Below, in pieces: positions 43,571 to 51,584 of a DNA stretch of 51,584 nucleotides. Below the pieces are notes generated by a model, which saw only the letters and a program-made list of their open reading frames with translations, made no database searches and was not told the origin of the DNA. The position numbers and the translations under genes were made by a program. Position 1 is the first letter of the stretch. Each line of letters starts with the position of its first letter. The DNA is from Bacteroidales bacterium (GTDB taxonomy: Bacteria; Bacteroidota; Bacteroidia; Bacteroidales; Prolixibacteraceae), in assembly GCA_012729335.1 (NCBI GenBank), contig JAAYDJ010000018.1, positions 1-51,584 of the forward strand, read 5' to 3'.

Positions 43571-46500
43571 CTAATCCTTAACACACCTGACACTAAACCC
43601 TTCGTTAAAGCTGCTGTCGCCCTGGTTGACATTGGAGAAGTTGCTGATCAGTTGCCAGTGTAAGGCGGTGACTGGGGTGTGCTCCTTAGAGGACCACCAG
43701 ATGCCATAGCTTCCAATATTAACGAAGGTCCCATAGTAGTCACGGTATCCGCCTGGAAGCCCTGAATAGCCGCTTTCGTTCGTTGCGCCGGTATTTGGAC
43801 TTACCCAATGTGCTGTATCGGGTTCTTTCATTTTACCTCCAGCGACATCTTCCCCACCAAGAAAAGTTGTGAGAGTTGTCCATTCTTCATCGCTGGGCAG
43901 GTGCCACCCAGTGGGACAGGCTGATAGTGCAGCCGGCCAATTATACAATGCACCATAAACTGGGTAATTTTCAGATGTTTTGGCTGCTAAAACGTCCATT
44001 CCATCATAACCATAAACATAATAGTATGGGTCTGAATCAGATCCGGCCGCACTTGGATTAACCGCTGGCAGCCATGCCAGGTTTTCTGCCATCCATGTCT
44101 GCTCTCCTATTTGTACCCATCTGTATTCGTGATTATCACGCTCATCTATAAAAGTTCCGGTAGTGGCTATTTCTGTGGTTGTAAAAGTAACTTCATTTCC
44201 ATATGCTGTACCCTGGCTATTTGTTGCATAGGCTCTCACGTAATAGGTGGTATGAGCAGTCAGTCCATCTAAGGTACTTACAAATGAACCTATACCCTGG
44301 CCACCCGAGGTCTTATTGTCGTTTATAGAAGGACTTCCTGTTGTATTCCAGCAAACACCGCGGGCTGTAACTGAGGCACCACCATTATAGGTAATCTCAC
44401 CTCCGCCCGTGGCACTGTTCTGAGAAATTCCAGAGATGCTTTTTGTAGTTACCGATGGGAGTGTCAAAGTCTCACTATCTTTTATGCAGCGAATACTGAA
44501 TCCGCTGTTTTTCCCATAAGCCCATCTGTCAATCCTGTTTGTCTGGTTACTCAATCCCCTGTCCCAGGCGTTTTCATCTGTATCCGGAGTTGAAGTCCAC
44601 CATGCCAATCCAGCCCCCATCCAATTAAAAGCGGTAAATCTATAACCGGCAGGGATTGCAGCAAATCCGGAGGAATTTGTTCCACTTACATCATCAATCC
44701 AGCCTAAAGGTGATTTTAACTGAATTCCCTCTTCAATGCCGCGGAAACTCGTTTTATCAAGTTCCTCATCAGCCATTCCCAGGGATTTCTCCATTTGTTT
44801 CCACTCTTCATCACTTGGCAAATGCCACCCTTCGGGACATGCAATCAAAGCCGCCGGCCAGTTATATAAGGCCCCATGGGAAGAATAATGGTCCATAGCT
44901 TTGGCAATGGAAACATCCGTACCATCATAATTATACACGTAATAAAGCGGTTCGGTCGAAGAATCCGAAGAAGGAGAATTAACCGAAGGCAGATACGCCA
45001 GGTTTTCGGCCATCCACGTCTGCTCACCTATTTGGACCCAGGTATATTCATTGCCATCACGTTCATCGATGAATTTGTCGGTCAGGTATCCTCCGGAAGC
45101 AGTGGTAAAAGAAACAACATTGCCATACAAGGTTCCCCGTTCTGTTACTGCAAAAGCCCTTGCATAATAGAGCTTCCCTGATTGCAAACCAGTCAGGTTA
45201 ACCTCGAAACTACCGCTGCCCCCAGCTCCGATATCGGCTATCTGATCCAGCACCGTCGGATTGTTATGGGTGCCGTAGAATACCCCTCGCGAAGAAAAGG
45301 TGGGAACGTTTCCGGTGGAAATAATGCCCCCGCATTTTGCGCTATTCCCAGTCACGACTGTAATCCCATTTGTTCTTATGGAAGGGAAATCCTCTTCAAA
45401 CGGATGGACAGTAAATACAATCTCGTCTCCATAGGAAGTGCCTTTCTTATTATTCGCATAAGCCTTCACGCTGTATTGAACATCATAAGCAATATAATCC
45501 GCAATCTTTATGATATACTTGCCGGTACCAGTTTGAGAATCTATCTTTGTTTCATCCGCAGTTGTGACATTGCCTGAATTATTCCAGCACCCCCCCCTTT
45601 CAGTCACTGGAGATCCACCATCATTCACAACATGACCGAGTACATATGTTTTGACGCTATCCTGTTTACCATCAATGTTAAAATAGATTCTGACATCAAT
45701 GGGTTTTGTGTATACCAAGGGTAATGAAACCGAAGGATCATTTTCAAAGACGATTTGGTTTCCGTAGCCGATACCGTCCTTGTTTTTAGCATAAGCTCTC
45801 ACATAGTAAGTCTTTCCGGTTTCAAGATCCGTTATCACAGAAGTAAAAGAACCCGTACTACTCCCATTTGTGGTTGTATTATGAATACCCACCTCCGGGT
45901 TGCCTGATGTATTCCAGCAGATGCCCCTTTCTGTTACTACACTTCTTCCACCATAGTTAACGACACCACCACTTATGGCGGTATTGTCTATAAAGCCGGT
46001 AATGCCTGCGGTTTTAACATGAGGTGTGGAGTACATATAATTGACTAAAGCAATATCGCCTTGGGAGAGTTCCCGCTGGACCATTGCATCATGCCATATT
46101 CCTCCATCTCTGCGCTCCAGAATTGGTTTTTTTCTGTCAATCGCAGATGAACTTTTACTGGGATACAACATGAGGGAGACATAGTCAAAATCTCCATGAC
46201 AATAAGAATTTTTGTATTTAGCATAATTTTTGTCTTCGGGATTCTTCAGGTTTTCTTCATGCACAATTATGTAATCATCTCTGTCTGCCCTGGAATGCTC
46301 ATGATGTAACCCAATGGCATGGCCAATTTCATGTCTGATCGCATACTCATCGGCGATCCCGATTTGAAGCCTTATAAATTGTTCCCCACCAACCATTCCC
46401 AGCCTTGAATCAGTTCTACTGAGGCTGGTTTTGAACTCTATGTAATTGAGTTGACCTGGTGCATCTTCTATATCAATGAATTCAAGGGGAGTATTTTCCT

Positions 46501-47119
46501 CCCAGTGGGCTATTGCTTTGTCAATTTCACGTTTAAATGGAGAAAGAAATGGTATGTTGTAATAAACTTTACCTTCAGGCCAAAGCATGGCGGTATAGCT
46601 CGAAACAGGAAGGGATGCCCCCTTCAAATCATTTAAAAGCTTTAATTCATCTTCCATGAAAACGATGTCTCCCTGGAAGATATATTCATTACTATCCTTT
46701 ACGCAGGTGATGGTATCATTGTTAAAGATCACTCTGACCGGTTCACCCTCCACATTACCATGTATATCTTGTATGGGGACAAAAGGAGTAATTTCAAAAG
46801 TGTCTGATCTTTGGATAATGACGGTATCAGAATAGACTTTAGTGCAAGTTCCGTCACTTACTTCTGCCCGGTACCATGCATCCACATCCTTGTCGACAAT
46901 AATGGAATCACGGTTCAGTTGGGTTAAATCGTGCCAGTTGTTTTTGTCATATGACACCTGCCAGTTCACTTCTCCCCTGTAATCAGGAAGCCTTAACACT
47001 GCCAAGGAATCAGTTCCGAAAGGTATCGTATCGGTCTTTAGTATTATGGATTGTCCGACGCTTATATTCCCGAACATCAGACATGCAAGCATTATCAAAA
47101 AGAATTTCATGCTCTTCAT
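43571..47119 (-). CDS. Secreted astacin-family metalloprotease with two FISUMP domains
   Basis: An 1182-residue secreted protein. After the signal peptide (MKFFLIMLACLMFGN) and an N-terminal region comes an M12A astacin domain (about 175-365) with the zinc site HEIGHAIGLHHEH (His263, His267, His273) and a Met-turn SLMLYP (315-320) in which the usual His of SxMHY is Leu. Fibronectin-type-III-like repeats follow (ERGICWNTSGNP, YYVRAYAKNKDGIGYGN and relatives). One FISUMP domain lies between these repeats, and a second closes the protein (GFSVRCVKD). It starts 14 bp after the 47134 gene, so the two are cotranscribed. Its substrate is unknown. Confidence 0.9.
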   Translation of the reverse strand: MKSMKFFLIMLACLMFGNISVGQSIILKTDTIPFGTDSLAVLRLPDYRGEVNWQVSYDKNNWHDLTQLNRDSIIVDKDVDAWYRAEVSDGTCTKVYSDTVIIQRSDTFEITPFVPIQDIHGNVEGEPVRVIFNNDTITCVKDSNEYIFQGDIVFMEDELKLLNDLKGASLPVSSYTAMLWPEGKVYYNIPFLSPFKREIDKAIAHWEENTPLEFIDIEDAPGQLNYIEFKTSLSRTDSRLGMVGGEQFIRLQIGIADEYAIRHEIGHAIGLHHEHSRADRDDYIIVHEENLKNPEDKNYAKYKNSYCHGDFDYVSLMLYPSKSSSAIDRKKPILERRDGGIWHDAMVQRELSQGDIALVNYMYSTPHVKTAGITGFIDNTAISGGVVNYGGRSVVTERGICWNTSGNPEVGIHNTTTNGSSTGSFTSVITDLETGKTYYVRAYAKNKDGIGYGNQIVFENDPSVSLPLVYTKPIDVRIYFNIDGKQDSVKTYVLGHVVNDGGSPVTERGGCWNNSGNVTTADETKIDSQTGTGKYIIKIADYIAYDVQYSVKAYANNKKGTSYGDEIVFTVHPFEEDFPSIRTNGITVVTGNSAKCGGIISTGNVPTFSSRGVFYGTHNNPTVLDQIADIGAGGSGSFEVNLTGLQSGKLYYARAFAVTERGTLYGNVVSFTTASGGYLTDKFIDERDGNEYTWVQIGEQTWMAENLAYLPSVNSPSSDSSTEPLYYVYNYDGTDVSIAKAMDHYSSHGALYNWPAALIACPEGWHLPSDEEWKQMEKSLGMADEELDKTSFRGIEEGIQLKSPLGWIDDVSGTNSSGFAAIPAGYRFTAFNWMGAGLAWWTSTPDTDENAWDRGLSNQTNRIDRWAYGKNSGFSIRCIKDSETLTLPSVTTKSISGISQNSATGGGEITYNGGASVTARGVCWNTTGSPSINDNKTSGGQGIGSFVSTLDGLTAHTTYYVRAYATNSQGTAYGNEVTFTTTEIATTGTFIDERDNHEYRWVQIGEQTWMAENLAWLPAVNPSAAGSDSDPYYYVYGYDGMDVLAAKTSENYPVYGALYNWPAALSACPTGWHLPSDEEWTTLTTFLGGEDVAGGKMKEPDTAHWVSPNTGATNESGYSGLPGGYRDYYGTFVNIGSYGIWWSSKEHTPVTALHWQLISNFSNVNQGDSSFNEGFSVRCVKD

Positions 47120-47133
47120 AGTGCCTCCGGTTG

Positions 47134-48705
47134 TTACTGAATGATAAATGATTGATTGCTTTCAGTGTTATCCGAGACCACTTTCAGGGAATAGACTCCG
47201 GCGGGCATCTTCATCATGAAGGTTTCAGTCAGGTTCCCCCTGAAATTGTAAACTGGTTTGTTCACCAATACTCTTCCACTCATATCACTCACAATGATAT
47301 TGAGCTTTTCCGCGGGGGGTCCGATGATGTGTACCTTGAACTTCCCGTCATTGGGATTGGGGAATAAAAGCACTTTCATTTCCGACGGGGTGCTGTTGTT
47401 TCCTGTCCCGGTGGCAGCATATTTGGCAAGGCTCAGGAATGTGCTTTCCAACTTCTGAAAGGTAGCCCCCCCTTTGATGATTTCACCCTCTAACGGAAGC
47501 TCCTCTTCGGCGGCAGACCGCCATGCTTTAAGGGAGAACCGGTTCCCCACCGTAAACCCCGGACAATCTTCCCCATCTTTGGCACTCACCGGAATGGAAA
47601 CCGACCTGCGCGCCATATGCCAGGACATTAACCTGACGGCACCCAGGCACAGGTTACCGTCAAAAACCGCCACCTCATCGCCTTCTTCCAGAAATCCTTC
47701 CGGTAGGCCCACCAGGTTGATGTTCATGTGGTCTACACCATTGCCGGCAAAAACCGGAATAAAATGAGTTGCGGAATTCGTGTTATACAGAACAGGGGCA
47801 GCTGATTTAGGGTAAGATTCATAGATGGTCAAGGTATCGGCAGCAGAAATCCTGATCTTATAACCTTCTCCAGGAGAGAAATTCCCGATGTCGTTGGTCC
47901 AACTCCCGTATTGTCCAAAATCCTCCAGGGAATTCCCCAGTTCATCCTGGACTTTTACAAGGGTTCCATGGTCGATAAGTTGCTGAACAACAGCAAGCGC
48001 CTCTGCTTCTGCATTGCGTGGGTAGCCGATGATGTTCCATCCCTGCTTTAAAGGAATTTCGAAAGGCAACCTGACAGGGACACCTTTTACACTCAGCTGG
48101 CAGTTACGGTTTACCTTTACCTTGTAGCCATCGGAAAGACTCAGGTTACCGATGCTGTTTATCCATCCTCCAAAAGCCCCCATATCCTCCAGGGCATTTC
48201 CTGTCTCATCCTGAATTTTGACCATGGAGCCATCGTTAATCAATCCCTGGGAAACGGCTTGCATATCGGGATTTCCAGGCAATACAGGAAAGGAACAGAT
48301 ATTCCAGCCCGCTGTCAATGCGATGTTTGCCTTGGGTAATTCGACGTTAACCTTGTATTCCACATCAAAACTGCAGCCATTTGTATCAGTCACTTTCAAC
48401 AAATAAGTAGTGGTATCAAAAGGCGTGGCGATGGGCTGAAGAGCAGTGGAATCGCTGAGGTCGGCGACTGGCGTCCACCGGTAAGAATATTCTTCGGAAC
48501 CGCCAGAAACAGACAGACCGGTTCCAAGGATCAGGGGATTGCCTGCCATCACGGTCGTATCCTGCCAGGGGGCTGAAAACCTTAATTCGGCAGGTTGGAT
48601 AACCCGCAGATTCACAGCGGGTTGTGAATTTACCATCAGAGGTATTACCAACCACATTATTACCAGACACTTCCACATATCCCAGTTTGGTTTAGTTAAG
48701 TACAT
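47134..48705 (-). CDS. T9SS-secreted protein with GWN and GDE-FDG modules
   Basis: A 523-residue protein. The start could also be Met10 (MWKCLVIMWLVIPLM), which gives a tighter signal peptide. An Ig/SprB-like region (about 40-125) is followed by two GWN modules (about 133-300), a GDE-FDG module (about 315-445; HFIPVFAGNGVDHMNINLV, EGDEVAVFDGNLCLGA) and a T9SS type A sorting domain (LFPNPNDGKFKVHI to the end). Its C-terminal 390 residues have the same order as the ends of the proteins at 22729 and 28108. It precedes the astacin-FISUMP gene in one transcript. Confidence 0.88.
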   Translation of the reverse strand: MYLTKPNWDMWKCLVIMWLVIPLMVNSQPAVNLRVIQPAELRFSAPWQDTTVMAGNPLILGTGLSVSGGSEEYSYRWTPVADLSDSTALQPIATPFDTTTYLLKVTDTNGCSFDVEYKVNVELPKANIALTAGWNICSFPVLPGNPDMQAVSQGLINDGSMVKIQDETGNALEDMGAFGGWINSIGNLSLSDGYKVKVNRNCQLSVKGVPVRLPFEIPLKQGWNIIGYPRNAEAEALAVVQQLIDHGTLVKVQDELGNSLEDFGQYGSWTNDIGNFSPGEGYKIRISAADTLTIYESYPKSAAPVLYNTNSATHFIPVFAGNGVDHMNINLVGLPEGFLEEGDEVAVFDGNLCLGAVRLMSWHMARRSVSIPVSAKDGEDCPGFTVGNRFSLKAWRSAAEEELPLEGEIIKGGATFQKLESTFLSLAKYAATGTGNNSTPSEMKVLLFPNPNDGKFKVHIIGPPAEKLNIIVSDMSGRVLVNKPVYNFRGNLTETFMMKMPAGVYSLKVVSDNTESNQSFIIQ

Positions 48706-49063
48706 AATTCCGGCATGTCCATCCGAAGCGGGAAATCATATCCTCCCGTCTTAAAAATAAACATTAATTCGATTATTTGCAGTGAAAACAAACAGTCAGG
48801 AAGATTTGCAGTATAAACAGGCCGATTCCGGGAATAACCCGGATGGAAAAGTTGCTAAAATCAGTGATGATCTCGTCAATGATCTACCGGGTGTTATTGA
48901 GGGGAAAGGAATAGAGCCAGGGCACACCATCTCTTCGAAAAAGCGGGCATCACCCAGTCATTAAGACCATTAGAAATCTGTTTGGCCCTGGGAAGAAGCG
49001 AATTCATGGATATTGTTTATATTTGATAAGGAGAACACCTTTAAGAACCGAATAGACCTAATT
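48706..49063. promoter_or_regulatory. Divergent intergenic region
   Basis: About 358 bp between two divergent secreted-protein genes. A loose inverted repeat (CCAGGGC 48917-48923, GCCCTGG 48985-48991) is present. A 60-codon frame (48782-48964) has a GTG start and no recognisable feature, and I do not call it a gene. Confidence 0.35.
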
Positions 49064-51463
49064 ATGAAAAAACACCTCACTCTCCTTGTATTGAACCTCA
49101 TTATGGTTCAGTCCTGGTCACAATCTGTTTTTCCCTGGGCCACAGTAAACGTATCAGGAAATAACTACACACTATCCACTTACTCTGATTTCAGCATTCA
49201 GAATGCACCTTTAAGTTATAACCTGCACTTCGGTAATGTTCATGGCATATATGTTTTCAGCAACACAACCGCTGATTATCTTGATGATTCGGACTTCTTA
49301 GAAAGAGCGAATGCATTGATCTATGCTCAGAACAAAACAAAGCTTCAGTCTCTGCCCACTTCAGTAATGCAAAGAGCGTACATCGATGATGTTGGTATGA
49401 TGGCTTTTAATAAAACTATTCAGATCAATGACCAGGGGGCAACTTCTGTGAAAAAAGTGTATTACCCCACTTTTTATATTGAGAATACCCAAACTGTCGA
49501 AGATTGGGGAGATAATCATGTGTTAAATCCCAATTTAAGCCAGGGAATTTACCATTACAACGAAAGGGTGGATATTTACAAGGACATTTTATATGCTTTA
49601 GTCATTCCGGAATATGGCAGTCAGGATCCCAATGATGATCAGATATTCAGGAATTTCGAAGCACAGTTCGATGCCCAATACGGGCATTTATTTGTTGAAT
49701 CAATGAATTCCACATTAGACTTCTTAAATAACAATCCTCAGGTTTTATATGTTGAAAAAGGCGCTGAGAAATTTCTGGAGTATTTCAATCTTTTACTTCA
49801 GGATAAAATTGTTAATCTGGCAAATCAAGGGATCGTACCTTCCGGGCATTTTCATTTTCTCAGATGGACTTCTGCTGCAAAATCAGCCATGGGAGATGTA
49901 TTTGGAGTTGTGAATATTGTAAAAAGTGGATTTGAGGCTTCCATGAAAGCACTATTGGTCAATGCCTATGGTGCGGGTTTATCACAGCAACGGCTTGATG
50001 TTTTGAATTACATGGTTAGTTCCGGCAAGTACAACACAGGCCTTGTCCATTATGATCGGGCTTTCCTTGATGCTTTAACCATTCTCAATGCCGAATTCAA
50101 AGATTATGAGGAGACATTCTGGCTTGAAGTAGCTGAAGACATTTGTACGAATGCAGACTTCTGGGTTAGTGTTGGATCCTTTGCTGCCTCTAAAGCCCTG
50201 GCGTATATCTTTCAGTCAGCGGCAACCAGTATTAGCCTTTATGTAGTTACGCCAGTTATGGCTACCTACTGGGCATGGGAACAACTTGCCAATGAGAATG
50301 ACTGTACTCAAAGAATGGCCCTTGCAACTCAGATGGAAAAAGCTTTCATCGAAATTGTTGACCCGATGGCATCAAATGATTATCAGGATCTTTTGCTCCA
50401 ACTATACCTTGAAGAATGGAGAATTTACCTGTCATATTATTTGTACGGAAATTATGGAACCAGAATGCATGAAAACAACTGGCTATTGGGGTTTCTTGAA
50501 TGGTTCAACCAAATCTTAAGTTCTGAAGGTAAATATTCTTCATTTGACGACGTAAGAGATATCCTTCAGAGTTTTGAAGTGGCCAGAAAAAACACTTACG
50601 TCAGATATCATGCACCACTATTTTTCCTTACTAATCCTCAAATTGAAGGACAACTCCCCTGGGTACTGGGTTTGCTCGAAAACCATCCTGAGATTATTGC
50701 CCCAACCCTGTCGGGAGGAACAGTTAACCGGTATTCAGGCACAACGGCTGACCAGTTTTATTTTCAAGTAGATTATACAGATCCTTCAGGTCTTTCCCCT
50801 CAGGAAATTAAACTTCATTTAGGAAGTTATGTATATGAGCTGGGATACGAATCCGGCGATATCACCGAAGGGGCGAAATACTCTCTTTCCATGCAAATCA
50901 CATCACCGGGAGAATACAATTATTATTTTACCGAAAAGGATTCTGAAGGTAAGGACACGGCTCCGTTTTATCCTGATCCTGGAGCCGATTTCATCACAGT
51001 GGTTCAGTATTCAATACCTCCAGAGGAAAAAGCCCTGATATTGCCGGAGTTTCAAACGAGTTATTATCAAAATGAAATAGAATACTTTGTTATAAAAACA
51101 TCTCCCGTTGCAGCAGGGATAACCGTATCCGCCTCTTTGAATAACTCCTCCCTGGCTGTCATTTCGATAGCCAATAACGGAATAACTGATCAGAGAGGGT
51201 ATGCCTATGGAACATTAACCTTGAAAAATCCCGGGACCCTGACGTTAACCATCAGTTCTGCTGGATATCCTTCAGTTATTAAAACCATGACCATTCTCGC
51301 ATCAGGTAATGATGACTTTGTAAGATTTGAGCCCGACTATCTTGGAATTCTAAATGGGAAAAACAGATATACCATTGAGTTCATTCTGAACATTGCAGAC
51401 AACACCTACAGAAATTACACATTTAGAACCAACAACGGAGTGTGGAGTAATGGCTTACTATGA
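49064..51463 (+). CDS. Large secreted protein of unknown family
   Basis: A 799-residue protein from ATG 49064, chosen because MKKHLTLLVLNLIMVQSWSQ is a signal peptide. I do not recognise the first 550 residues: a mixed region, then mainly helical sequence containing a long apolar stretch at about 366-405 (SVGSFAASKALAYIF, then SLYVVTPVMATYW). Residues from about 555 look like two or three Ig-like beta domains (YFQVDYTDPSGLSPQEIKL; PVAAGITVSASLNNSSLAV). No T9SS, FISUMP or GWN module is present. The DNA is richer in A and T than the neighbouring mosaic genes, hinting at a different origin. It ends 121 bp before the window edge. Confidence 0.75.
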   Translation: MKKHLTLLVLNLIMVQSWSQSVFPWATVNVSGNNYTLSTYSDFSIQNAPLSYNLHFGNVHGIYVFSNTTADYLDDSDFLERANALIYAQNKTKLQSLPTSVMQRAYIDDVGMMAFNKTIQINDQGATSVKKVYYPTFYIENTQTVEDWGDNHVLNPNLSQGIYHYNERVDIYKDILYALVIPEYGSQDPNDDQIFRNFEAQFDAQYGHLFVESMNSTLDFLNNNPQVLYVEKGAEKFLEYFNLLLQDKIVNLANQGIVPSGHFHFLRWTSAAKSAMGDVFGVVNIVKSGFEASMKALLVNAYGAGLSQQRLDVLNYMVSSGKYNTGLVHYDRAFLDALTILNAEFKDYEETFWLEVAEDICTNADFWVSVGSFAASKALAYIFQSAATSISLYVVTPVMATYWAWEQLANENDCTQRMALATQMEKAFIEIVDPMASNDYQDLLLQLYLEEWRIYLSYYLYGNYGTRMHENNWLLGFLEWFNQILSSEGKYSSFDDVRDILQSFEVARKNTYVRYHAPLFFLTNPQIEGQLPWVLGLLENHPEIIAPTLSGGTVNRYSGTTADQFYFQVDYTDPSGLSPQEIKLHLGSYVYELGYESGDITEGAKYSLSMQITSPGEYNYYFTEKDSEGKDTAPFYPDPGADFITVVQYSIPPEEKALILPEFQTSYYQNEIEYFVIKTSPVAAGITVSASLNNSSLAVISIANNGITDQRGYAYGTLTLKNPGTLTLTISSAGYPSVIKTMTILASGNDDFVRFEPDYLGILNGKNRYTIEFILNIADNTYRNYTFRTNNGVWSNGLL

Positions 51464-51584
51464 TACTCCCGTTTTTTCGACAACCGGGATTGGTTTCTAA
51501 GTTTAGTTGTTCCCATTGTAAACCTCTGTTCGGGATTGATTTTGGTTCTGTCTAGGGCGGCGACAATAGGAGCCGTTCATATAC

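Noticed and set aside
12165-47119. Diversity-generating retroelement with FISUMP as target
   Set aside because: The FISUMP core recalls the C-type-lectin/formylglycine-enzyme fold used by such targets, but no reverse transcriptase, template repeat or A-specific variation is visible in the window.
48782-48964. 60-codon frame upstream of the orphan secreted protein
   Set aside because: GTG start, hydrophilic, no domain, no ribosome-binding context, and it sits in a divergent promoter region.

Overview
The window reads as chromosomal DNA of a Bacteroidota bacterium, probably an anaerobic or marine member of the Bacteroidales/Marinilabiliales side of the phylum. Evidence: a bamD-rpoZ-DUF4835-recN block, promoters of the Bacteroidota type (TTTG, 19 nt, TAnnTTTG) in front of a tRNA gene and a serine-palmitoyltransferase-like gene, three proteins with type IX secretion (T9SS) C-terminal sorting domains, several FISUMP-domain proteins, and a C10 (streptopain-like) peptidase. 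Species cannot be named from sequence alone.

Layout. 1-4.0 kb: a redox module (osmC, an atypical thioredoxin reductase and an atypical thioredoxin, all minus strand) divergent from a Crp/Fnr regulator; the gap between them carries five related semi-palindromic boxes and pieces of dispersed repeats. 4.3-9.1 kb: a DUF3795 protein, then the minus-strand housekeeping operon bamD-rpoZ-DUF4835-recN, in which coaBC, usually found between rpoZ and DUF4835, is missing. 9.2-11.9 kb: a sphingolipid/sulfonolipid-type alpha-oxoamine synthase, a canonical trxB, and tRNA-Pro(GGG). 12-15.2 kb: two divergent FISUMP proteins. 15.2-22.5 kb: a xylan operon (GPH symporter, GH10 xylanase, GH43) beside a LytTR response regulator and a histidine kinase with a calcium-loop (FG-GAP-like) sensor. 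22.7-37.1 kb: four large secreted proteins in a row on the plus strand. 37.3-43.1 kb: a GH109-like oxidoreductase-fold glycosidase and a tricorn-like S41 peptidase. 43.2-51.5 kb: a HicB-like orphan, an astacin-FISUMP protease, a T9SS protein, and a large unrecognised secreted protein.

Two themes stand out. First, at least seven secreted proteins are mosaics of a few shared modules: a GWN/GGW/GYKVKV module (8 copies in 4 proteins), a GDE-FDG module (6 copies in 5 proteins), a TPNI module (3 copies), and FISUMP (4 copies). They look like a locally amplified, shuffled surface proteome built with peptidase, leucine-rich-repeat, propeller and sorting domains. Second, many genes end in short tandem repeats that start within a few bases of the stop codon: heptad arrays after osmC, recN and rpoZ; a 37-bp repeat after DUF3795; a 44-bp hairpin repeat after a FISUMP gene; a 38-bp hairpin repeat after the 290-aa module protein. 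At osmC, and probably rpoZ, the stop codon itself lies in the repeat. This gene-end repeat habit is the least explained feature of the window.
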